Origin: Anaerolineaceae bacterium UBA6801
GTDB taxonomy: Bacteria > Chloroflexota > Anaerolineae > Anaerolineales > Anaerolineaceae
DNA: 5,890 nucleotides
Direction of reading: 5' to 3'
Assembly: GCA_002452315.1 (NCBI GenBank)
Contig: DKFH01000029.1
Span: 1 to 5,890, forward strand
The position numbers were made by a program, and so were the translations under genes. The notes under the pieces were generated by a model that saw only the letters and a program-made list of their open reading frames with translations, made no database searches and was not told where the DNA came from. This document shows positions 1 through 5,890 of this stretch, in pieces. The stretch's first letter is position 1, and each line of letters starts with the position of its first letter.

Positions 1-300
1 CTGGCAAATTACCTGTCCGGGGCCAATTTAGAGTCGCCTGTATGGTGATTGGATCTGCCGCGATGAGCAATATTCGGAGAATTCAACGTTACAGAGCGAT
101 GAAAGCGGCCCAAAATAACGAAAAAAGAACAGAGATGGAGAGAAAAAGCACTCATGCAGATCCTTTTTTGTCGTTTTTGATGGATGTGCTCGGGCGCTTT
201 TGGGCCAGTTTTGCGTTTGATAATCGTGTATTTGGTTTTTAAAGAGCGTGTTTTTACAGTAGACTCTATATATAAATATATCTCATTTTGATTATTGCCG
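1..300. other. Left-edge region without a convincing gene
   Basis: This stretch lies downstream of the sfsA stop codon. One plus-strand frame is open from the window edge to a stop at 240-242, with a possible ATG at 42 and another at 63. Its product, rich in Arg, Lys and Glu and then aromatic, resembles nothing I know, and neither ATG has a Shine-Dalgarno site. The other two plus frames give short natural-looking stretches that stop at 46-48 and at 116-118. They could be the frayed end of a gene entering from the left, but no single frame continues. Positions 262-290 are very AT-rich (TATATATAAATATA). I see no clear hairpin plus T-tract terminator for sfsA, no tRNA and no repeat. Confidence 0.5.
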
Positions 301-1008
301 TCAAGATTTCTTAGAATAATACAGCTCCACCGGGATTTCTTCTACGATTTCGATCTTCTCCAGGGTAACCTCGCAGCGATAGGCGTGGATGCCCACCCCG
401 GCATCGTGCACACGGCGCAGCGTATCGGCAAAGTCAGGATCGATGGCTTGATAGGGGGTGAACCGGTATGCATCGGCGCGCTGGGCGATGAAAACTGCGC
501 TGGCGCCATCACCGCTGCCGGCCAGGTTCGCCAGGGTCTCCAGGTGACGTTGGCCCCGCGCCGTGGGCGCATCCGGGAACATGCCCACGCCATCTTCCAC
601 ATAAGTGACCGACTTGACCTCCACCCAGCAGGTCTTTTGTGGGGAGGAGAGGCGAAAGTCCAGCCGACTGTGACCGAACGAGACTTCCTTCTCGATATTC
701 GCATACGGGAATGCAGACAGAAGGCCTTGTGACACAGCTTCCTCAAAGAGCTGATTGGCTATGACTGCATTCACGGCGCATAAGCCCCCCTGGGGAAGTT
801 CGGTCAGCAGGAGGGTGAAGGCTGTCTTGCGGTTGGGATTCTGGGCTGGGGCCAGCCATACCCGGCAGCCCGGCCGGAGAGCGCCGGTCAGGCGGCCGGT
901 GGTGGGAACATAAGCCACCACGGCATGACCTGTTTCAAGCTCAACTACGGCAGAAAAGCGGTTGCTGTGCTGGATGAAGACACCGGGGGTCAGTTGAGGG
1001 AATTTCAT
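301..1008 (-). CDS. sfsA: SfsA, sugar fermentation stimulation protein homolog
   Basis: This 235-residue protein matches the usual SfsA length and layout. The N-terminal OB-like part (about 1-80) carries the family pattern RFSAVVEL, then PTTGRL at 35-40 and NPNRKTAFTL at 57-66. The C-terminal part has a PD-(D/E)XK nuclease-like core, with Asp117 in SRLDF and Glu130/Lys132 in WVEVKS. It also has the family signature FPDAPTARGQRHL at 144-156 and the closing HAYRCEVT. E. coli SfsA was named for stimulating maltose metabolism and is reported to bind DNA; its biochemical role is unsettled. The gene starts 10 bases after the stop of the PfkB-family kinase gene, so the two are probably co-transcribed. 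The start ATG has only a weak AAGG upstream, which fits translational coupling. The protein is intact with all expected motifs, so the family call is firm and the function is not. Confidence 0.96.
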   Translation of the reverse strand: MKFPQLTPGVFIQHSNRFSAVVELETGHAVVAYVPTTGRLTGALRPGCRVWLAPAQNPNRKTAFTLLLTELPQGGLCAVNAVIANQLFEEAVSQGLLSAFPYANIEKEVSFGHSRLDFRLSSPQKTCWVEVKSVTYVEDGVGMFPDAPTARGQRHLETLANLAGSGDGASAVFIAQRADAYRFTPYQAIDPDFADTLRRVHDAGVGIHAYRCEVTLEKIEIVEEIPVELYYSKKS

Positions 1009-1018
1009 CCATTAAACC

Positions 1019-2212
1019 TTACTGCGAGTCGGGTTCTTTTTCCCACAGGCCCTGGTTGGCGTCCCACTGCCAGCCAGATGGCCCCAGATCCAGCGGGCAG
1101 ACGTCCCACCTGTGTTGTAAGCGTTCCTCAAGCTCGTCCCAGCCGCTTAACTTGCCCAACAGGTCCGCCTGTGCAACACTGAGGGCGCCAACGGCGGTGG
1201 CCATGCGCATAGCCGATTCTGGGCCTGCACCGCGCAAGATGCTGGCGAGGAAACCAGCGATGGCTGCGTCTCCCGCGCCGGTGCACGCTGTGACCTGGGC
1301 AGAAAAGGCTGGCGCCCACAACTGCCGCGCATGCCAGCCGTCAGCCAGTCCTTCCAGGCCGCGCCCGCATTTCTGCCAGCGCTCTGCCGAAGCGGTGCGC
1401 AGGTAAAGGCCACGCCGGCCGAGTTTTACCAGCAGGGCTTTGACGCCATAGCTGAGAACCTTTGTGGCCAGGGATTCAACCAGGCCGGGCTCCACTGCGT
1501 CGATGAAGTCTGTGTTGGGGTCTGCACTGAGTTGGTCATAAGTAGCCCGGTCGAGCAAAAAGACCAGTTCTTCAACACTGGGGAGGAAGAGGTCGACCAA
1601 CGGCAGCGCATTGGCTAGCAGGGTGGGCCAGTCCACGCGGCCGGCAGGGCTGACGGGGTCGGGGAGGGTGACATCAAGCGAGGTGGACAGCCCGGCGCGC
1701 CGGGCTTTTTGAAGAATCGAGACCAGTTCAGCCCCATCCGCCCGGTAAATTGAGCGCATGATTGAAGGGTAACCAAAATGGAACAGGTCAGCCTCCTCCA
1801 GGATTGGGCGGGGCAGGTCTGAGGCGTAAAAGGTGTTGTTGGCGCCCGGGTGGTAGAGGAAGGACCGGTCTGCGCCTGGCGGGTTGATGACGATGGTAAA
1901 ACCGGTCGGCAGGCTCAGGTCGATGGTCAGGTCATCTGCCAGGTGAGGCGCTTCCATCCGGAGGCGGTCCTGGATGGCCTGGCCGAATAAATCATCCCCA
2001 ATTTTGCCGATTAACCGCACAGGGACACCCAGGCGGTGTAAAGCCAGGCCCGTGTTGGCCACCGCACCGCCCGGTGTGGTTCGGATGCCGCCAGTGCTGA
2101 CCAGGTGTCCGGGCTGAAACAGGTGCTGAAACTGGCCATCAGGCACCTGTGAGAGGTCTGGTGTGACATCCAGGCAGAGCAGCCCGGCGATGACGGCTTT
2201 TTTATCGATCAT
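1019..2212 (-). CDS. PfkB-family carbohydrate kinase, substrate unknown
   Basis: A 397-residue cytoplasmic ribokinase/PfkB-fold kinase, expected to transfer phosphate from ATP to a sugar or nucleoside hydroxyl. The N-terminal signature is at about 48-77 (GGAVANTGLALHRLG, then IGKIGDDLFG), which contributes to substrate binding. The C-terminal signature CTGAGDAAIAGF at 310-321 supplies the anion hole and the catalytic base Asp315. The NxxE-type position reads PSVEE (211-215), with Ser where many members have Asn. At about 300-330 residues the family is usually shorter; the extra length includes a C-terminal tail with several Trp (about 370-397). I chose ATG at 2212 because GGAGG sits 7 bases upstream; an in-frame ATG at 2290 would add 26 residues without that site. 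The sfsA neighbour suggests carbohydrate metabolism, but nothing fixes the substrate, so no gene symbol is given. Confidence 0.92.
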   Translation of the reverse strand: MIDKKAVIAGLLCLDVTPDLSQVPDGQFQHLFQPGHLVSTGGIRTTPGGAVANTGLALHRLGVPVRLIGKIGDDLFGQAIQDRLRMEAPHLADDLTIDLSLPTGFTIVINPPGADRSFLYHPGANNTFYASDLPRPILEEADLFHFGYPSIMRSIYRADGAELVSILQKARRAGLSTSLDVTLPDPVSPAGRVDWPTLLANALPLVDLFLPSVEELVFLLDRATYDQLSADPNTDFIDAVEPGLVESLATKVLSYGVKALLVKLGRRGLYLRTASAERWQKCGRGLEGLADGWHARQLWAPAFSAQVTACTGAGDAAIAGFLASILRGAGPESAMRMATAVGALSVAQADLLGKLSGWDELEERLQHRWDVCPLDLGPSGWQWDANQGLWEKEPDSQ

Positions 2213-2219
2213 GTGTAAG

Positions 2220-2224
2220 CCTCC
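2220..2224 (-). promoter_or_regulatory. Shine-Dalgarno site of the PfkB-family kinase
   Basis: The minus strand reads GGAGG followed by seven bases (CTTACAC) and ATG. It decides in favour of the start at 2212 over the in-frame ATG at 2290. Confidence 0.8.
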
Positions 2225-2356
2225 GTAGAGAGAAGTCAGGCTTAATCCTACCATAGGGAGGGGATAACAAAGGTGTTCAATACTTGCCATTCTTAAATGA
2301 TTAGAAGGGCTTATCCGGCATCACCTAAGTTGTGAATTCTAAATTGGAGGGTAAGG
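2225..2356. other. Intergenic gap between transporter and kinase genes
   Basis: This gap separates the transporter stop from the kinase ribosome binding site, and is the likely place for a kinase-sfsA promoter. I see no strong sigma-70 pair. The best is TTGAAC (complement of 2275-2280) with TATGGT (complement of 2250-2255) at a poor 19-base spacing. No clear terminator hairpin follows the transporter gene, so read-through from upstream remains possible. Confidence 0.4.
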
Positions 2357-3598
2357 CTAACCGGTTGCTATCGAAATGGTCTTGGGTTTCCAGATGGAAA
2401 GCGCCAATGCCGCCAGGATGGCCATGCTGCCCCCAAACAGGAAGGGCGCTGAGGGGCCGAACCCTGACCAGGTGCCGATGCCCTGCCACAGCACCCCGGC
2501 GATCAGCGAGGCAGGCAGGTCGATAATCCCCAGGATGGCGTTATAGGTCCCGTAGGCTGTGCCGCGCAGGTCTGGCGTCACCAGGTCAGCCACCATGGCC
2601 TTGGCGGTGCCGTAAGCCAGGCCGTAATACAGCCCGTAGGCACAATACAGGACCCACACGTGCCAAGGCTGCTGGGCCAGCGCGAACCCCAAGTAGATCA
2701 GGCCGTAGACCAGCCAACCGCCGATGATCACCCGCCGGCGTCCGACTCGATCCGAAAGCACCCCAGCAGGCGTTGAGACCAGCGCGTAGATTAGATTGAA
2801 GGCAGCCAGCATCAGCATGATGCCCAGCACGCTCACCCCGCGCTCCTGGGCCCGCAGCACCAGGAATGCGTCGGAAGAATTGCCCAGGTCAAACACCCCC
2901 ACGATCAGCAGGAACACTAAGAACGGTTTTCCCAGGCGCTTGAAGGTGATTTGTGGCGCAGTTGCTTCTGTTTTTAGCCTTGTTTCCCTGGCGATGGCGG
3001 CCAGGCTGATCACCGCCAGGAAGGCGGGAATCAGGCTGATCAGCACAACGGTACGGAAGGTATTTTCGCCCAGCGTCAGGCTTGTGGATTGGGTCAACCA
3101 CACGATCAGTGCGGCGATTAACAAGCCAACCATGGCGCCCCCGGTATCCGCTGCTCGGTGAAACCCGAAAGCCAGACCGCGCTGGTGCGGCTCGATCGAG
3201 TCAGCCACCAGGGCATCGCGGGGCGCGGTGCGCACACCTTTTCCCACCCGGTCTGCCCATCTCACCCCCGCGACCATGCCCCAGGATTGCGCGAAGTAGA
3301 AGAAGGGTTTGGCCAGCGCCGAAATCCCGTAGCCTGCCACCGCGATCCACTTGCGGCCGCGCAGCTTATCGGAGAGCCACCCGGAGAACACTTTAAGGAT
3401 GCTGGCGGTCGCTTCAGCGACACCTTCGATAATGCCGATGATGTGAGTGCGTACACCCAGCGTGTTGAACAGAAACAAGGGGATGATGTTGATGACCATT
3501 TCGCTGGAGATATCCATCAAGAAACTGGTCAGGCTGACCGCCCACACGTTGCGTGGCAGGTCTCGGATTGTGCTATTTTGCTTCTGCATCTTTTCCAC
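2357..3598 (-). CDS. Major facilitator superfamily (MFS) transporter
   Basis: A 413-residue inner-membrane protein with about 12 hydrophobic helices, the usual MFS size. The loop 2-3 motif is at 73-83 (GWLSDKLRGRK), and the matching motif of the second half is at 279-289 (GVLSDRVGRRR). Another distinctive segment, ADRVGKGVRTAPRDAL (115-130), lies around helix 4, and RGTAYGTYNAILG (345-357) comes late in the protein. The two halves meet at a charged loop near 203-224. Such proteins move small solutes by proton-coupled antiport or symport; the sequence does not reveal substrate or direction. The start is GTG at 3598, with GGAGG 5 bases upstream; the next in-frame ATG at 3589 would leave a 14-base spacer. 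It follows the small membrane-protein gene by 28 bases, probably in one operon. Confidence 0.93.
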   Translation of the reverse strand: MEKMQKQNSTIRDLPRNVWAVSLTSFLMDISSEMVINIIPLFLFNTLGVRTHIIGIIEGVAEATASILKVFSGWLSDKLRGRKWIAVAGYGISALAKPFFYFAQSWGMVAGVRWADRVGKGVRTAPRDALVADSIEPHQRGLAFGFHRAADTGGAMVGLLIAALIVWLTQSTSLTLGENTFRTVVLISLIPAFLAVISLAAIARETRLKTEATAPQITFKRLGKPFLVFLLIVGVFDLGNSSDAFLVLRAQERGVSVLGIMLMLAAFNLIYALVSTPAGVLSDRVGRRRVIIGGWLVYGLIYLGFALAQQPWHVWVLYCAYGLYYGLAYGTAKAMVADLVTPDLRGTAYGTYNAILGIIDLPASLIAGVLWQGIGTWSGFGPSAPFLFGGSMAILAALALSIWKPKTISIATG

Positions 3599-3603
3599 TA
3601 GAA

Positions 3604-3608
3604 CCTCC
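3604..3608 (-). promoter_or_regulatory. Shine-Dalgarno site favouring a GTG start
   Basis: GGAGG on the minus strand lies 5 bases before GTG (3598) and 14 bases before the in-frame ATG (3589). This favours the GTG as the transporter start. Confidence 0.7.
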
Positions 3609-3626
3609 GTGAGTTGAGAGGTGGGT

Positions 3627-4277
3627 TTAATCGATCAGGATAAAACGCGGTTCGAAAAAGAAGATCCAGGTCAGGACCCCCAATACCAGGGCTAGGACGA
3701 TGTAGAGCACGCCCGCCGCATGCGCTTTGAAGTCGTAGGTGACCTTTTCAGACTGCAAGGCAGGCAGCGCAGAACGCAGATACCTGGTATCTGACGCGCG
3801 CTCCGAACGGATCAACACCTCGTTAAAGCGGGCTGTGATCCAAAGGTTATGCGCCTGGTCTGCCTTTGAGGCCGTCAAAATGCGGGTATCCCTGCTGTGG
3901 CCCCACAGGTCTCGCTTTTCTTGGCTGTGGATAGTGACGCTAAACCCCTGCCCCTGGAGGACTTCCGCGAGGACCTGCTCAACGAATTGCACGTCGAGCC
4001 CATAAACCTGGAAGCCATGCGAGGCCCACATCGCCCCCAAAATCAGGACCAGGTTTGCTCCCAGGATCAGCCAGGTGCGCCAATCCATGGTGGGTTGGGC
4101 AGGCTCTGCAAAGATCGTCAGCGTGTTGGCCAGCAAGAATGGGATCAACACTGCCAGGAACCAGCGCCGGTTGATGATGCTCACCGCACGGCACAGGATG
4201 GCGATCCCGATGGCGGATAGGGTGAGGATGGGGATTCCAAATAGGATCACCTGGAAGATTTGCAGGGCTTGAGTCAT
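3627..4277 (-). CDS. Conserved-looking membrane protein of unknown function
   Basis: I do not recognise this 216-residue protein. It has three hydrophobic helices in its first part (about 7-28, 39-57 and 68-85). A polar domain of about 100 residues follows (90-185), and a fourth helix sits at 187-208 with a short tail. The polar domain, with VQFVEQVLAEVLQGQGF near its start and WGHSRDTRIL and WITARFNEVLIRSE further on, looks like a small alpha/beta fold and has no catalytic motif I can name. I chose ATG at 4277, which has AGGAG only 3 bases upstream. The frame could extend to a TTG at 4331, but those 18 residues are polar and unlike a membrane-protein start. The transporter begins 28 bases downstream, suggesting co-expression and perhaps a shared role. 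Confidence 0.75.
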   Translation of the reverse strand: MTQALQIFQVILFGIPILTLSAIGIAILCRAVSIINRRWFLAVLIPFLLANTLTIFAEPAQPTMDWRTWLILGANLVLILGAMWASHGFQVYGLDVQFVEQVLAEVLQGQGFSVTIHSQEKRDLWGHSRDTRILTASKADQAHNLWITARFNEVLIRSERASDTRYLRSALPALQSEKVTYDFKAHAAGVLYIVLALVLGVLTWIFFFEPRFILID

Positions 4278-4280
4278 TGT

Positions 4281-4285
4281 CTCCT
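4281..4285 (-). promoter_or_regulatory. Probable Shine-Dalgarno site of the small membrane protein
   Basis: AGGAG on the minus strand sits 3 bases before the ATG at 4277. The spacer is short, but this is the only good site near any candidate start, so it supports the 216-residue version over the longer TTG-initiated one. Confidence 0.5.
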
Positions 4286-4368
4286 GGGGTGGGGCTTTGG
4301 AAAGTCGATCATGGCCAAAGTCTACCACCAATGGGGTGTAGTGAAAAGCTGGGCTTTAATAGGCCGGG

Positions 4369-4755
4369 TTACCTGGCTGCTTGATTGATACGGTAAGTCA
4401 GAAAATCGCATATGGGATGATACCCAACCGCCTGGTAAATTTTGTTAGATGTTGGGTTGTTAAGGTCCGTGAACAGGTTCACAAACTGGTAACCCTCATT
4501 CAGCAGGTATTGGCTGAGATTGGCAACCAGTGCACCGGCATACCCCTGGCGGCGATGCTCAGGGGGTGTGTAGACCCCGCCAATGGTGATCGAGTGTGCA
4601 ATAGGGCGATTTTTCACGGCCATGGAGACCAGCCTGTCATTCACCACCCAGGTGAACATGTTGCCCGCAGTGACCAACTTCTCTGCCCGGGCTGTGTCTT
4701 CTACATCCTGGGTTTTACCCAGCGCTTCCTGCCCGAAGACCTGCAGCCAGGGCAC
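4369..4755 (-). CDS. GNAT acetyltransferase, C-terminal half, probably a broken gene
   Basis: The 128-residue frame carries a clear GNAT catalytic domain. The acetyl-CoA-binding motif A is VYTPPEHRRQGYAGALV (61-77, with the QGYA pyrophosphate loop), and the late family motif TDLNNPTSNKIYQAVGY lies at 96-112. In the family this resembles (two-part GNAT proteins of roughly 270-290 residues), the domain is preceded by an N-terminal domain and a linker. Here the frame has no ATG, only GTG at 4755 without a good Shine-Dalgarno site, and it begins inside what should be the first catalytic helix (PWLQVFGQEALG). Upstream DNA continues the expected protein in a different frame, with a net two-base shift near 4759-4760. 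I read it as a frameshifted, N-terminally lost gene. A short functional protein or a sequencing error is also possible. The substrate is unknown. Confidence 0.72.
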   Translation of the reverse strand: MPWLQVFGQEALGKTQDVEDTARAEKLVTAGNMFTWVVNDRLVSMAVKNRPIAHSITIGGVYTPPEHRRQGYAGALVANLSQYLLNEGYQFVNLFTDLNNPTSNKIYQAVGYHPICDFLTYRINQAAR

Positions 4756-4891
4756 CGGTAGGCACCTATGTCTGTTACCGAACGAACCAGGGACGCCCGG
4801 GTGTCTTCCGGGTCAACGAGCTGAGTGGGTCCCCCTCGCAGATTTTGAAGATCGGGTTCACGACCTGGAACGCGCCGTAAAGCGATTTGAT
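4756..4891 (-). pseudogene. Out-of-frame remnant of the GNAT N-terminal linker region
   Basis: On the minus strand, VTDIGA (4778-4761) lies in another frame directly before the acetyltransferase. Dropping two bases (4759-4760) gives DIGAPVPWLQVFGQEAL, which fits the family pattern of D-I, then Trp, Phe and EAL at the right spacing. A third frame further up (4885-4832) reads SLYGAFQVVNPIFKICEG, reminiscent of the linker 'LYxLxxVxPP...G' in such proteins. The remaining N-terminal domain is not found further upstream. The DIGA join is convincing; the linker resemblance is weak. Confidence 0.4.
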
Positions 4892-4992
4892 TCAGACAGG
4901 GCCACCTTTCTTGGGTAGATTTCGGGCCTGAGTTACGGGTTAACATTGAAGATATTGTCCCCCATTGAAGGGATGGGGAACATTGCTTGCTT

Positions 4993-5037
4993 AACCATGC
5001 CTTGAAAAATGGATCAGGGCATGGTTTGTATTTTATT
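4993..5037 (+). terminator. Rho-independent terminator-like hairpin, plus orientation
   Basis: AACCATGCC (4993-5001) pairs perfectly with GGCATGGTT (5018-5026). Four more pairs inside, one of them G-U, extend the stem to 13 base pairs around an eight-base loop. The T-rich tail TGTATTTTATT follows (5027-5037). There is no comparable T-run on the other side, so it works in the plus direction only. No intact plus-strand gene precedes it, and the GlmS-like gene begins about 120 bases later. It could therefore be a leader attenuator, the end of a small RNA, or a relic of a lost gene. Confidence 0.7.
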
Positions 5038-5064
5038 CGGAGGGTTACTTTTCGCGATCCAGTG

Positions 5065-5099
5065 CCTAATCCCTAGTACCCAATATCCAATACCCAATA
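5065..5099. repeat. Five tandem heptamers near CCCAATA
   Basis: Five consecutive 7-base units read CCTAATC, CCTAGTA, CCCAATA, TCCAATA and CCCAATA, followed by a partial CCAT. They lie between the terminator-like hairpin and the start of the GlmS-like gene. The pattern is imperfect but keeps strict 7-base spacing. Its role is unknown; slippage-generated filler or a binding array are both possible. Confidence 0.75.
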
Positions 5100-5145
5100 C
5101 CATTTCTCCTGTGTTACACTTGTCTTCAGCGCTAAACTAAAAAAT

Positions 5146-5149
5146 GGAG
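5146..5149 (+). promoter_or_regulatory. Shine-Dalgarno site of the GlmS-like gene
   Basis: GGAG lies 11 bases before ATG, a rather long spacer. The start is fixed independently by the Met-Cys-Gly N-terminus. The AT-rich stretch upstream has TACACT (5115-5120) and TAAACT (5133-5138) as possible -10 boxes, but neither has a good -35 partner. Confidence 0.5.
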
Positions 5150-5160
5150 AGCATTTAATC

Positions 5161-5890
5161 ATGTGTGGAATTTTTGGCATTGTCACCGATAAAGAACAAC
5201 CCCTGGGGCCGATCCTGACCGACGCGGCCCGGCGATTGACCTACCGTGGCTACGATTCGGTTGGCGCAGCAACCATCAGCGGGGGCACCATCGATTTGCG
5301 CAAAGACGCCGGCCGTGTGGATGACGTGGCGGAAAAGTACAACTTTGCGGAGATGACGGGCTCGCGTGGCATCACCCAGTTACGCTGGGCGACCTTTGGG
5401 ACGCCTTCCCAAGTGAACGCCCAGCCGCACCTGGATTCCGATGGGGACCTGGTAGGTGCGCACAACGGTAACGTGGTCAACAATGTGGAACTACGCCAGG
5501 GTTTTATGGCGGAAGGGATGACCGTACGCTCTGAAAATGACGGCGAATCCTGCGTGCATGCCGTAGAACGCTATCTCGACCAGGGGCTGGATTTCATTGC
5601 CGCGATCCAGGGCGCTAACCAAGACCTGGAAGGGGATTACGCCTTTGTGATCGGCCAAATTGATGATGATAAATTGTACGCCATCAAAAAGGGCTCAGGG
5701 CTGGTGGTGGGCATCGGGGAGGGCTTCACCTGCGTATCTTCCGATTTGCCTTCGATTTTGCCCCTCACCCGTCAGGTGATCCGCCTGGAGGATGGTGAGA
5801 TCGTCACCCTGTGGGCGGATCGGGTTGAGCTGCACGCAGTCAAAGACGGGGCTTTGATCGAACGTGAGCCGGAGACGGTCTCAGAAACGA
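5161..5890 (+). CDS. GlmS-like glutamine amidotransferase, N-terminal part (cut by window end)
   Basis: The 243 visible residues form a class II (Ntn-type) glutaminase domain. After Met removal, Cys2 of MCGIFGIV becomes the N-terminal nucleophile. YRGYDSVG (28-35), RWATFG (75-80), the oxyanion-hole Asn-Gly in HNGN (101-104) and Asp127 in SENDGE follow in family order, and DLPSILPLTRQVIRLEDGEIV (195-215) closes the domain as in GlmS. In glutamine:fructose-6-phosphate aminotransferase this domain releases ammonia to a C-terminal sugar-isomerase (SIS) domain making glucosamine-6-phosphate; that half lies outside the window. Several usually conserved GlmS positions differ: the HTRWATHG motif reads QLRWATFG, and NAHPH reads NAQPH, as in PurF. 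So this may be a divergent GlmS paralog. I give no gene symbol because the C-terminal half is unseen. Confidence 0.88.
   Translation, partial: MCGIFGIVTDKEQPLGPILTDAARRLTYRGYDSVGAATISGGTIDLRKDAGRVDDVAEKYNFAEMTGSRGITQLRWATFGTPSQVNAQPHLDSDGDLVGAHNGNVVNNVELRQGFMAEGMTVRSENDGESCVHAVERYLDQGLDFIAAIQGANQDLEGDYAFVIGQIDDDKLYAIKKGSGLVVGIGEGFTCVSSDLPSILPLTRQVIRLEDGEIVTLWADRVELHAVKDGALIEREPETVSET

Noticed and set aside
1..118. Possible frayed C-terminus of a gene entering from the left, split between two frames
   Set aside because: The pieces stop at 46-48 and 116-118 and are too short to recognise; joining them would be guesswork.
42..242. Small plus-strand frame of 66 codons near the left edge
   Set aside because: It has no ribosome binding site and no recognisable motif. 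The frame is open to the window edge, so the start is arbitrary, and other frames look equally plausible locally.
295..732. Plus-strand frame of 145 codons
   Set aside because: It lies antisense within sfsA, whose protein is fully recognisable.
2250..2280. Possible sigma-70 promoter TTGAAC ... TATGGT on the minus strand
   Set aside because: The 19-base spacing and poor -10 match make it no better than chance.
3158..3601. Plus-strand frame of 147 codons
   Set aside because: It is antisense to the start of the MFS transporter, and its product has soluble, low-complexity composition typical of a shadow frame.
4322..4341. Hairpin CTAC-ACC / GGT-GTAG with one bulge between the acetyltransferase and the small membrane protein
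   Set aside because: The stem is short and bulged and no T-run follows in either direction, so it does not support a terminator call.
4583..4918. Plus-strand frame of 111 codons ending in a charged, helix-like tail, upstream of the terminator-like hairpin
   Set aside because: Its first half is the antisense of the clear acetyltransferase domain, it has no supported start, and the product is unfamiliar.

Overview
The window looks like chromosomal DNA from an anaerobic Chloroflexota bacterium, probably Anaerolineae-like. The reasons are moderately GC-rich coding DNA, ordinary Shine-Dalgarno sites, and a divergent GlmS-type glutaminase domain whose wording resembles proteins I associate with that group. 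The assignment is inference from protein style; there is no rRNA or other marker here.

Layout. Positions 1-300 hold no convincing gene. From 301 to 4277 four genes lie on the minus strand, read right to left. A small four-helix membrane protein of unknown function (4277-3627) is followed after 28 bases by a 12-helix major facilitator transporter (3598-2357). After a 144-base gap comes a PfkB-family sugar kinase (2212-1019), and 10 bases later SfsA (1008-301). The spacings suggest two transcription units, membrane protein plus transporter and kinase plus sfsA. Upstream of these on the same strand is the C-terminal half of a GNAT acetyltransferase (4755-4369). Its N-terminal part appears only as out-of-frame remnants, so it is probably a decaying gene.

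Between the GNAT remnant and the plus-strand gene at the right edge lies about 240 bases of non-coding DNA. It holds a strong hairpin with a T-rich tail in the plus orientation (4993-5037) and five tandem copies of a heptamer close to CCCAATA (5065-5099). At 5161 a gene begins with Met-Cys-Gly-Ile and encodes the class II glutamine amidotransferase domain of a GlmS-like protein. It runs off the right end of the window.

The genes suggest housekeeping sugar and amino-sugar metabolism (kinase, SfsA, GlmS-like aminotransferase) with an adjacent transporter of unknown substrate. I found no defence locus, mobile element, CRISPR array, RNA gene or clearly new multi-gene system. The points most worth a second look are the broken acetyltransferase, the GlmS-like active-site variants, the orphan terminator-like hairpin and the heptamer repeat.
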